Source of the DNA: Candidatus Arcticimaribacter sp.
GTDB lineage: Bacteria; Bacteroidota; Bacteroidia; Flavobacteriales; Flavobacteriaceae
Assembly: GCA_011526335.1 (NCBI GenBank)
Contig: WTJB01000116.1
Location: 1 to 13,019 of the forward strand
Direction: 5' to 3'
DNA length: 13,019 bases
Shown here: positions 1-7,271 of the stretch, piece after piece
Layout of the letters: each line of letters opens with the position of its first letter
Numbering within the stretch: position 1 is the first letter of the stretch
Translations under genes and position numbers: made by a program
The notes under the pieces: model-generated
Told to the model about the DNA's origin: nothing
Database searches by the model: none
What the model saw: only the letters and a program-made list of their open reading frames with translations

Positions 1-1712
1 AGACAGAATTGAACTACAATGCTAATTTAAACTATTCTGTTTCTGACAATTTGGATCTTAACTTAAACGTTGCAAACCAAATTTCTAAATATTCAAACCG
101 TTTGTACAACCCAACTACACTCTTAAGAGGGGGGAACGCAGCGTCACCTTTACGTAAAGGTTCTGCTGAGTTATACGACCAAACATACAGCTTCAAATTG
201 GCTGAATTGTACGGAAAGTACGACGCGGAATTTGGAAACACTAAATTGGTTTTGACGGCTGGATATTCTTTCCAACAACAAAACTTTGAGGACAACTTCC
301 TTTCTTTAGGAGATTTCCCAGATAATTCTTTGAACTACATCAACGCGATTGAGTATTCTCAGGATTTATTGAATGCAGGTCTTATTTCTGCAAACTCTAA
401 CAAAAGCCCAGACGAAAGAATCATCGCATTCTTTGGACGTGCAAACGTTACGATCGACGATGGTATTTTCATCAATGCTTCGCTTCGTCGTGAAGGATCG
501 TCTAAGTTTGGTGGAGACAACCAATGGGGTCTTTTCCCTGCAGTGGGTGTAGGTGTTGACTTAAACAAATACTTGAACACTGGTGCGGATAAATTTAAAG
601 TTCGTGTTGGATATGGTGTAACAGGTGCTTTGCCTGGAGCTAACGGTCTTTCTCAACAAATCAGAACATTCACTTACGACGGTGGTCAAGGTGGAGGATC
701 TTCTTCTCCAGCACGTGACGCTAACCCAGACTTAAAATGGGAAGAAAAAGCAGAGACCAACTTCGGTATCGAGTGGAGAAAAGGAAAGCTAGACGCTACT
801 TTAGATCTTTATACACGTGATATCTCTGACTTTATCCTTGAGCGTACGGTTGACGTAGCCGTATACCCAACAGGACGTCGTTTCGAAAACGCTGGTAAAT
901 TGAACACCAAAGGGATCGAATTGGCCTTAAACTATCAAGTATCTGAAAACTACAACACTGGAATCGTATTGTCTTCGTACAAAACTGTTTTGGATGAGTA
1001 TGTATTGGATGCCGAAATGCGTGCAAACCTTGGTGCACCTGGACAAAACGCAACTGCGGTTGTCCGTGTAAAACAAGGAGAAGAAATCGGTCAAATCTGG
1101 GGACCTGTATTTGACGGAGTTCAAAATAATGCGCCTGTATTTGCCGATGTTAATGGAGACGGAAGTTTAGTTGTTGGTCAAGACAACGCGCTTAACGATG
1201 ATGTTGACTTTGATGTATTAGGTAATGGTATTCCTGATCTAGAATTGGGTTGGACCAACCAAATTACCGTAGGGGACTACACCATCAATGCTTTCTTTAG
1301 AGGAGCGTTTGGACACAGTTTGGTAAACACCTTCCGTGCATTCTATGAGCCAAGACTATCTACCCAGACGTCTTACAACTTTGTAAACACCGAATTGGCT
1401 GATCCAGACATTCGTGTTGCACGTTTTAGTTCTTTATATGTTGAAAAAGCAGATTTCTTCAAGTTAGACAACTTGACAATCTCACGTTCATTTGATATGA
1501 GTGGTTCAAACAGCTTTGATTCTATCCAAGTTTCCTTGAACGCTCAAAACCCACTTGTATTTACTAGCTACACTGGATTAGACCCAGAACCAGCGTTGAT
1601 TGATATAGGAGAGAATGGAAATGGAGCTGATGTTTTATCTCCTGGTTTAGATCGTCGTAACAGCTACTTTGCTGCTCGATCTTTCACATTGGGTATTAAT
1701 GTTAAATTTTAA
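1..1712 (+). CDS. SusC/RagA-type TonB-dependent outer-membrane transporter, C-terminal part (5' end outside window)
   Basis: This is the C-terminal 569 residues of a SusC-family transporter, an outer-membrane barrel that imports a substrate handed over by its SusD partner, powered by TonB/ExbBD. The frame is already open at the window edge (first whole codon at base 3), so the TTG at 9 is not the start. SusC proteins are usually about 1000 residues; the signal peptide, carboxypeptidase-regulatory-like domain and plug lie upstream. What is seen is alternating barrel strands and loops, plus family landmarks: ANPDLKWEE, then NAGKLNTKGIEL, then FADVNGDG followed by GNGIPDLELGW, then VEKADFFKLDNLTIS near the end. 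The last strand finishes in GINVKF with a terminal Phe, the usual barrel-assembly signal. A Gly/Ser-rich external loop (GGQGGGSSS) precedes ANPDLKWEE. The stop is TAA at 1710, 17 bases before the SusD gene. The imported substrate cannot be read from this part. Confidence 0.97.
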   Translation, partial: TELNYNANLNYSVSDNLDLNLNVANQISKYSNRLYNPTTLLRGGNAASPLRKGSAELYDQTYSFKLAELYGKYDAEFGNTKLVLTAGYSFQQQNFEDNFLSLGDFPDNSLNYINAIEYSQDLLNAGLISANSNKSPDERIIAFFGRANVTIDDGIFINASLRREGSSKFGGDNQWGLFPAVGVGVDLNKYLNTGADKFKVRVGYGVTGALPGANGLSQQIRTFTYDGGQGGGSSSPARDANPDLKWEEKAETNFGIEWRKGKLDATLDLYTRDISDFILERTVDVAVYPTGRRFENAGKLNTKGIELALNYQVSENYNTGIVLSSYKTVLDEYVLDAEMRANLGAPGQNATAVVRVKQGEEIGQIWGPVFDGVQNNAPVFADVNGDGSLVVGQDNALNDDVDFDVLGNGIPDLELGWTNQITVGDYTINAFFRGAFGHSLVNTFRAFYEPRLSTQTSYNFVNTELADPDIRVARFSSLYVEKADFFKLDNLTISRSFDMSGSNSFDSIQVSLNAQNPLVFTSYTGLDPEPALIDIGENGNGADVLSPGLDRRNSYFAARSFTLGINVKF

Positions 1713-1729
1713 TTTAAAAAAAAGTAATT

Positions 1730-3370
1730 ATGAAAAGTTTGTTTAAAACTATGTTACTAGCTACCAGTGCTTCTTTGGCCTTGTACTCTTGTACAGACCT
1801 TGAAGAAGAGTTGGTAGGAGAGATCACCACTGCAGTGTCAGTGGACGCTCCAGCAGCCGCTGGAAGCGGAAGCGGGGGTGGAGATGCCCTAGCAGGTGCA
1901 TATTCTCAATTGCAATGGTCAGGTACGGCCAACCACTTCAACTACTTTAGTTTGAATGGTCTTACTTCTGACGAAATGGTTATCGCCGCTAAAGGGGGTG
2001 ACTGGTATGATGGAGGTGTATTGATCGAATTACACCAACACACATTCAACCCTACCAATGCAATGGTTGGAGGTACTTGGGGTAGCCAATACGGAGCTAT
2101 CGGTGCCATCAACGATGCTATTGCAAACTTAGGTTTGGATAACAACCAAACAGCTCAAATGAGAGCGCTACGTGCTTACTTCTACTGGAGAATGCTAGAC
2201 ATGTGGGGTGGAGTTAAAGTAGTAACACAGCCTGGTCAAGACGCACCTCAATCTACTAGAGCGGCAGTATTTAACTTCGTAGAAAGTGAATTACTTGCTA
2301 CTTTGGGAATTACTGAGGTAACGGCAAATATGGATCTTTCTAGTTCAAATTTAGGATTGGATAGAAACACCTATAGAATCAACCGTTATGCAGCTATGGG
2401 TATGTTGGCAAAACTTTACCTAAATGCTGAAGTGTATACGGGTACTGCCATGTATGACAAAGCAGAAATGGCTGCTAGTCATATTATCGATAGTGGTGTA
2501 TACTCTATCTGTGGTGTAGGTTGTTCTGTTCCTAACTTAGGGAAAAGACCAACCGTAGCTTCTGATCCAAATGATCTAGAAGGTTACGCTGCGGTATTTG
2601 CACCGAACAACGATCAAAACCCTGAGCATATCTTTGCGGTAAACTATGATGAAGCAACTGCTGGAGGGATGAACTTCTCTCAGATGACATTGCACTATTC
2701 TTCTCAGTTTACTTGGAACTTCCAAGATCAACCTTGGAATGGATATGCAGCAGTAGAAGACTTTTATAATTCATATACTGACGGAGATTTACGTAAAGCG
2801 AATAACTTTATCGTTGGTCCTCAGTTAGACTTCGGTGGATCTGCTGTATTGGATTATGCTTCTGATGACGGAAATCCTCCACTAAACTATACTCCTTCAA
2901 TTAATGAATTACAACCTAACTCACTTCGTGAAGCGGGGGCTCGTTTAGGGAAATTTAGCTTTAAGCAGTTTGGTCGTCCAGACATGAGCAATGACTTCCC
3001 AATCGTCCGTTTAGGGGATATCTACCTTATTCGTGCAGAAGCAAGAGCTCGTCAAAACGGTTGGAACGACGCTGGCGCTTTAGCGGATGTAAATGTTATT
3101 CGTACCCGTGCAGGTGTTTCTCCTTTCACTTCTATGACAGCGGATTCATTCTTTGATGAAAGAGGACGTGAAATGTTCCAAGAAACATCTCGTAGAACAG
3201 ACCAAATCCGTTTCGGTAAGTGGGATGACGCTTGGTGGGAAAAGCCAGGAGAGTCTACAGATAACGACAACGGTTCGGTAGCTACAGATTACCACAAAAA
3301 TGTATTCCCAATTCCATTTGATGCCATTACTGCTAGTAACGGTTCATTAACTCAGAATGCAGGATACTAA
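1730..3370 (+). CDS. SusD/RagB family substrate-binding outer-membrane lipoprotein
   Basis: This is a complete SusD-like lipoprotein of 546 residues, the lid that binds substrate over the SusC barrel encoded just upstream. The ATG lies after an A-rich 17-base spacer (TTTAAAAAAAAGTAATT), a typical Bacteroidota leader with no Shine-Dalgarno site. It opens with a lipoprotein signal ending LYSC (Cys21), and TDLEEE after the Cys is acidic, as expected for surface export. Family landmarks are AGAYSQLQ (about residues 55-62), RALRAYFYWRMLDMWGG (about 145-161), RLGDIYLIRAEARAR and DVNVIRTRAG in the C-terminal helical part, and the ending FPIPFDAI...LTQNAGY. Length fits the family. Two oddities are a low-complexity GSGSGGG stretch at residues 45-51, just after the tether, and a CGVGC pair (Cys261/Cys265) in a predicted loop. 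The ligand is unknown: no degradative enzyme is encoded nearby to identify it. Confidence 0.97.
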   Translation: MKSLFKTMLLATSASLALYSCTDLEEELVGEITTAVSVDAPAAAGSGSGGGDALAGAYSQLQWSGTANHFNYFSLNGLTSDEMVIAAKGGDWYDGGVLIELHQHTFNPTNAMVGGTWGSQYGAIGAINDAIANLGLDNNQTAQMRALRAYFYWRMLDMWGGVKVVTQPGQDAPQSTRAAVFNFVESELLATLGITEVTANMDLSSSNLGLDRNTYRINRYAAMGMLAKLYLNAEVYTGTAMYDKAEMAASHIIDSGVYSICGVGCSVPNLGKRPTVASDPNDLEGYAAVFAPNNDQNPEHIFAVNYDEATAGGMNFSQMTLHYSSQFTWNFQDQPWNGYAAVEDFYNSYTDGDLRKANNFIVGPQLDFGGSAVLDYASDDGNPPLNYTPSINELQPNSLREAGARLGKFSFKQFGRPDMSNDFPIVRLGDIYLIRAEARARQNGWNDAGALADVNVIRTRAGVSPFTSMTADSFFDERGREMFQETSRRTDQIRFGKWDDAWWEKPGESTDNDNGSVATDYHKNVFPIPFDAITASNGSLTQNAGY

Positions 3371-3388
3371 AAGATAACCTATTATCTT
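3371..3388 (+). other. short AT-rich hairpin directly after the SusD stop codon
   Basis: AAGATAA at 3371-3377 is perfectly complementary to TTATCTT at 3382-3388, with a four-base loop CCTA. The first stem base follows the TAA stop without a gap, and the hairpin lies two bases before the main terminator stem. It is AT-rich and has no T-tract, so on its own it would be a weak terminator. It may protect or shape the 3' end of the SusC/SusD transcript (inference). Confidence 0.5.
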
Positions 3389-3390
3389 CA

Positions 3391-3424
3391 AAAGGGTCAT
3401 TTCGAAAGGAATGACCCTTTTTTT
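3391..3424 (+). terminator. intrinsic (Rho-independent) terminator after the SusC/SusD genes
   Basis: The left arm is 3391-3403 (AAAGGGTCATTTC) and the right arm 3408-3420 (GGAATGACCCTTT). They pair throughout with one T-G wobble, closing a GAAA loop at 3404-3407, which is a GNRA-type tetraloop closed by C-G. Seven T residues follow at 3418-3424, partly shared with the stem base. Read on the other strand the hairpin is followed by only three T residues, so it acts mainly on + strand transcription. It separates the Sus pair from the propeller-lipoprotein genes, either ending transcription or reducing read-through. Confidence 0.88.
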
Positions 3425-3441
3425 ATCCTCCAAATATTACG

Positions 3442-3450
3442 TATCTTTTG
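3442..3450 (+). promoter_or_regulatory. possible Bacteroidota -7 promoter element (TATCTTTTG) for the propeller-lipoprotein operon
   Basis: TATCTTTTG resembles the Bacteroidota -7 consensus TAnnTTTG, with one extra base between TA and TTTG. No clear TTG/TTTG -33 box is present at the expected distance; that region is occupied by the T-tract of the terminator at 3418-3424. The element ends only four bases before the ATG at 3455, so the transcript would begin at or within the start codon and be leaderless. The motif match is direct; promoter function is inference and could be chance in AT-rich DNA. Confidence 0.3.
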
Positions 3451-3454
3451 CCTT

Positions 3455-6400
3455 ATGTTTTTACGGAATTTTTCTCTCCTTTTGTGCCTATTTCTCGTGG
3501 GGTGTTCCCTGGAGAAAGAAACCTTATTTGACCTTAAAAAAGAAGATACAGGCATACATTTTGAAAATACATTAACCTATACCGAAGACTTTAATCCGTA
3601 CACCTACCGTAATTTTTATAACGGAGCGGGTGTAGCCTTGGGCGACATCAACAACGATGGTCTTATCGATATTTATTTTACGGGCAATATCGTAGACAAT
3701 AAACTCTTTCTAAACAGAGGAAATTGGCAATTTGAAGACATTACCGAAACGGCTGGCGTAGCCTGCACGGGTGTATGGTCTACAGGGGCCACTTTTGTGG
3801 ATATCAACGGCGATGGATTCTTAGATCTGTATGTTGCCAAATCCGGAAAGCCCGGGGGAGAAAGACGTTATAATGAGCTCTTTATAAACCAAGGAGACAA
3901 TACCTTTTTGGAACAGGCCAAAGCCTATGGCCTCGCTGTAGAAGGCTTGTCGGTTCACGCTGCTTTTTTGGACTATGACAAAGACGGAGATTTAGATTGC
4001 TATGTCTTGAACAATTCCATCCGTTCTGTGGGGGGCTATGATTTAATCGAAGGCCAAAGAAATACCACCGATCCCAATAACAATGGAAATAAATTTTTTG
4101 AAAACCAGAACGGATATTTTGTCGATGTTACCGAAAAAGTAGGCATGTACAATAGTGCTATTGGCTTTGGTCTCGGCATAACCGTAAGTGATTTCAATAA
4201 CGACCAATGGCCCGATCTGTTTATTTCCAATGACTTTTTTGAAAAAGATTATCTCTATTTAAACAATAACGGAAAAGGCTTTACAGAGGCCTCAGATGAC
4301 TATTTTGGGAGTTTATCTATGGGGTCTATGGGAGCAGACGCTGCCGATTTAGACAATGACCTTCAACCCGATCTTTTGGTCACCGAAATGCTGCCCACCA
4401 CCTTAGAACGCAAAAAAACCAAAGCCAAATATGATTCTTGGGACAAATATACCCTCATGCAAAAAAGAGGCTATGCCAACCAAGTTCCGCGAAATGTTTT
4501 ACAACGCAATATAGAAGGAAAGGGTTTTTTTGAAGTGGGACGAAAGAGCGGTGTAGCCGCGACAGAGTGGAGCTGGGCTTCCCTAATGTTTGACATGAAC
4601 AACGATGGTCTCCGCGATATCTTTATTGCCAACGGAATCAACAAAGACCTTTTGGATAGAGATTATTTGGCCTATATGGCCAATGAACAACAAGTGCGTA
4701 TGCTCATGCAGCAAAAAGAGGAGGTCATAAAAAAGCTGATCGACATCATGCCCTCACAAGCTGTAGAAAATGTTGCCTACGAAAATAAAGGCGATTTTAA
4801 TTTTGAGAACAGTACTGCTGCTTGGGGGTTAAACCAACCTAGCTTTAGCAATGGGAATGCCTATGGCGATTTGGATAATGATGGAGACTTGGATTTGGTG
4901 GTAAACAACGTCAATATGCCTGCCTTTGTTTACGAAAACACCACCGATACGCTTACCCACCGCAGTCTTCAACTAAAGTTTTCCTATGAAGGAAAAAACA
5001 CAAAAGCGATAGGGACAAAAACATTTGTTTACCATCAAGGGAATCGCATGGTGGCAGAATTGTTTCCTTCTCGTGGCTTCCAATCTACCGTTCCTCATCG
5101 ATTGCATTTTGGCGTGGGGAATACCTCAACCGTAGACTCTGTACTTATCCAATGGCCGAATGGAAAAGAAAGCATCTATAGCGATCTTCCCACCAATAAA
5201 GTCATTGAAATTGCCCCGGAAAAAACACATGCTTATGTTGTTCAAAACAAAAAGGATTCGCTAATATCCAAGCAGCCCTCCTTTTCGTTTCAACACGAGG
5301 AAAATAATTTTATCGAATTCAACAGAGAACGTTTATTGACGCAAATGCGTCATAACGAAGGGCCAGCACTAGCGGTAACCGACCTGAATAACGATGGCTA
5401 TGATGACGTCTATATGGGCGGAGCCAAAAACCAAAGTGGACAATTGTTTTTAAGCACTTCCGATGGAGATTATACGGCCATCGATACTCCGTTTAAAGCG
5501 GACCGCCCGGCAGAGGATACCCAAGCCGTATGGTCAGATGTGGATCAAGACGGTGACCAAGATTTAATTGTTGCCAGCGGCGGGAAGGCATTTTCCGTTT
5601 ATTCTAGTTCCCTTACCGACCGCATTTATATCAATAATGGAGAGGGAAGTTTTAGTAAGCACCCCAATCCTTGGACATTCGATCGTAATTTTTCCTCTAA
5701 AGCCATTGCTGTTGCCGATGTAAATAAAGATGGAAAGCAAGATATCTTTATCGGTGAGCGCTATGATGTACAAGCCTATGGCGCCCCTGGAGAGGGCTTT
5801 ATGATGATCAATAAAGGGAATGGAACCTTTGTGCAGGATAAACAAGATGTTTTTCAAAAACTAGGCTTGATTACAGATGCCAAATTTACCGATATCAATG
5901 CTGACGGTTGGCCCGATTTGATTGTGGTAGGCGAATGGATGCCCATAAGTATTTTGATTAATCGTGAAGGGGTATTTGAAAATCATACGGAAAAATACGG
6001 ACTAAAAAACACGCATGGATTGTGGAACAGCCTTTGGGTAGAAGACCTGAATGAGGATGGCAAAATGGATATGATCATTGGCAATCACGGAACAAATACC
6101 TTCTTGGAGCCTAAGATGAAACTCTATCTAAATGACTTTGATCAAAATGGAAGCAAAGAACAAATTTTGTGTATTGAAAGAAATGGGAAATATTATCCCA
6201 TAGTGGATAAAGACGAATTGATCACTCAGCTGCCGAGTTTAAAAAAGAAAATGGTCTATTATTCGGATTATGCCCAAAAGGACATCAGTCAGATTCTAGA
6301 CCCTACTTTGGTAGAGCAGTCGCTTCAATTGCAATTAAACACCCTTGAAACCACACTTTTACTCGGCACTGATGAGGGGTTTGAAAAGTATAATTTACCC

Positions 6401-6703
6401 CAAGAAATACAATATTCTCCTGTTTATGCACTCCGGGTAGTTGCGTCCGAAAAAACTAAGGAAAAGTCCCTATATTTGGGTGGAAATCAATATTTAGTAA
6501 AACCCCAATTTGGACGTTACGATGCTTCAAGAGGTTGGCATATACCCATAATTTTACAGGGAGATAGCCTTAGCCTTGGACACATAACTTCCTTAAACAT
6601 TAAGGGACAAATTCGAAATATTGTTCCTTTAAAACGAAACCAAACCAAACGATTAATATTTGCTATAAATGATGATGAAGTACAGTTTTATGACGACTTG
6701 TAA
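3455..6703 (+). CDS. large FG-GAP/VCBS-repeat lipoprotein with central ASPIC/UnbV domain (first of three paralogues)
   Basis: This is a 1082-residue exported lipoprotein: the signal peptide ends LVGC (Cys17) and SLEKE follows, an acidic stretch compatible with surface display. Seven calcium-loop motifs of DxDxDG type begin near residues 64, 116, 173, 246, 298, 380 and 472, the number expected for a seven-bladed FG-GAP/VCBS beta-propeller. An ASPIC/UnbV domain follows at about 515-585 (RGFQS at 540, WPNGK at 567). After a conserved linker starting at His614, a second block carries motifs near 643, 695, 755, 813 and 864. Such proteins are thought to bind ligands or adhere; no enzymatic residues are recognisable. 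It is often labelled 'RNA-binding protein' or CRTAC1-like by homology, which says little about function. The ATG at 3455 is the only in-frame start near the signal peptide and has no Shine-Dalgarno site. It is first of a tight cluster, and its 3' end overlaps the next gene. Near residues 993-1010 it lacks a calcium loop present in the second paralogue. Confidence 0.94.
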   Translation: MFLRNFSLLLCLFLVGCSLEKETLFDLKKEDTGIHFENTLTYTEDFNPYTYRNFYNGAGVALGDINNDGLIDIYFTGNIVDNKLFLNRGNWQFEDITETAGVACTGVWSTGATFVDINGDGFLDLYVAKSGKPGGERRYNELFINQGDNTFLEQAKAYGLAVEGLSVHAAFLDYDKDGDLDCYVLNNSIRSVGGYDLIEGQRNTTDPNNNGNKFFENQNGYFVDVTEKVGMYNSAIGFGLGITVSDFNNDQWPDLFISNDFFEKDYLYLNNNGKGFTEASDDYFGSLSMGSMGADAADLDNDLQPDLLVTEMLPTTLERKKTKAKYDSWDKYTLMQKRGYANQVPRNVLQRNIEGKGFFEVGRKSGVAATEWSWASLMFDMNNDGLRDIFIANGINKDLLDRDYLAYMANEQQVRMLMQQKEEVIKKLIDIMPSQAVENVAYENKGDFNFENSTAAWGLNQPSFSNGNAYGDLDNDGDLDLVVNNVNMPAFVYENTTDTLTHRSLQLKFSYEGKNTKAIGTKTFVYHQGNRMVAELFPSRGFQSTVPHRLHFGVGNTSTVDSVLIQWPNGKESIYSDLPTNKVIEIAPEKTHAYVVQNKKDSLISKQPSFSFQHEENNFIEFNRERLLTQMRHNEGPALAVTDLNNDGYDDVYMGGAKNQSGQLFLSTSDGDYTAIDTPFKADRPAEDTQAVWSDVDQDGDQDLIVASGGKAFSVYSSSLTDRIYINNGEGSFSKHPNPWTFDRNFSSKAIAVADVNKDGKQDIFIGERYDVQAYGAPGEGFMMINKGNGTFVQDKQDVFQKLGLITDAKFTDINADGWPDLIVVGEWMPISILINREGVFENHTEKYGLKNTHGLWNSLWVEDLNEDGKMDMIIGNHGTNTFLEPKMKLYLNDFDQNGSKEQILCIERNGKYYPIVDKDELITQLPSLKKKMVYYSDYAQKDISQILDPTLVEQSLQLQLNTLETTLLLGTDEGFEKYNLPQEIQYSPVYALRVVASEKTKEKSLYLGGNQYLVKPQFGRYDASRGWHIPIILQGDSLSLGHITSLNIKGQIRNIVPLKRNQTKRLIFAINDDEVQFYDDL

Positions 6704-7271
6704 AACACTATTTGTTGGCCTAGGTCTTCTTTTTTTTATTTCCTGTAACGGCTCCAAATATCAATCCGTAGTAAAACAAGAATTGGCTTCTGGAGTAGAG
6801 CACAAAACGCTTATGTTTGGCATGGACATGGGCTTACCCAAAAAAGATTTTTACAAAAAATGTTGGGAGTTGAATAAAGAAAAGCTTTTGTCGCAAGGTC
6901 CCAGCAACCAATACGTAAGGCATGTGCTAGATTCGGTCTCTCCTGTCTATCAACCTTCAAGCAAAATAGAGATGTTGTTTTTTGGCCTTTTTGACGATGC
7001 CGATATCATGAAAGGGATGCGTTTTCGCTTCAACTATACGGCATGGTCTCCTTGGGTAGAAGAACTTCAACCCGACAAGCTGAAAGAAGAAATCAAAACG
7101 ATGATGATGACCCTTTACCCCGGGAACGCGTTCTTTGATTTGGAAAAAGAAGTCAAGGGACATCCCGTTTCTGTAAAAATAGACGGCAATAGATTGATAA
7201 CGGTCTATGTTTTTGACAACCGTTTTGTACAAGCCTACATAGAAGATCTTAATACGAAATACGATGAATAG
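6669..7271 (+). CDS. small lipoprotein of unknown family, between two propeller-lipoprotein genes
   Basis: This 200-residue protein belongs to no family I recognise. It begins with a lipoprotein signal ending FISC (Cys26 from the first ATG, Cys19 from the ATG at 6690); NGSKYQ follows and has no acidic residues, unlike its neighbours. The mature part is mixed, with CWELNKEKLL, FNYTAWSPW and a C-terminal half that reads like beta-strands (VSVKIDGNRLITVYVF). No transmembrane segment is seen after the signal. Four in-frame starts exist: three consecutive ATGs at 6669, 6672 and 6675, and one at 6690; the last gives the more usual 18-residue signal. The gene overlaps the upstream one by 35 bases (14 from 6690) and the downstream one by 8, so it is almost certainly co-transcribed and translationally coupled. 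The signal region contains a run of eight T (6730-6737). Its place inside the cluster suggests an accessory role for the large lipoproteins (inference). Confidence 0.85.
   Translation: MMMKYSFMTTCKTLFVGLGLLFFISCNGSKYQSVVKQELASGVEHKTLMFGMDMGLPKKDFYKKCWELNKEKLLSQGPSNQYVRHVLDSVSPVYQPSSKIEMLFFGLFDDADIMKGMRFRFNYTAWSPWVEELQPDKLKEEIKTMMMTLYPGNAFFDLEKEVKGHPVSVKIDGNRLITVYVFDNRFVQAYIEDLNTKYDE

Noticed and set aside
9..1712. A complete gene starting at TTG 9
   Set aside because: The frame is open to the window edge and the product lacks a signal peptide and plug; SusC proteins are about 1000 residues, so this is a 5'-truncated view of a longer gene.
4411..4418. A7 run in the first large lipoprotein gene as a programmed frameshift site
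   Set aside because: The frame continues without a break on both sides with conserved motifs; no alternative frame of interest follows.
6653..6662. TAATATTTG just before the small lipoprotein start as a promoter
   Set aside because: Spacing of TA and TTTG does not match TAnnTTTG, no -33 box is seen, and it lies inside the upstream gene in AT-rich sequence; coupling by overlap explains expression without it.
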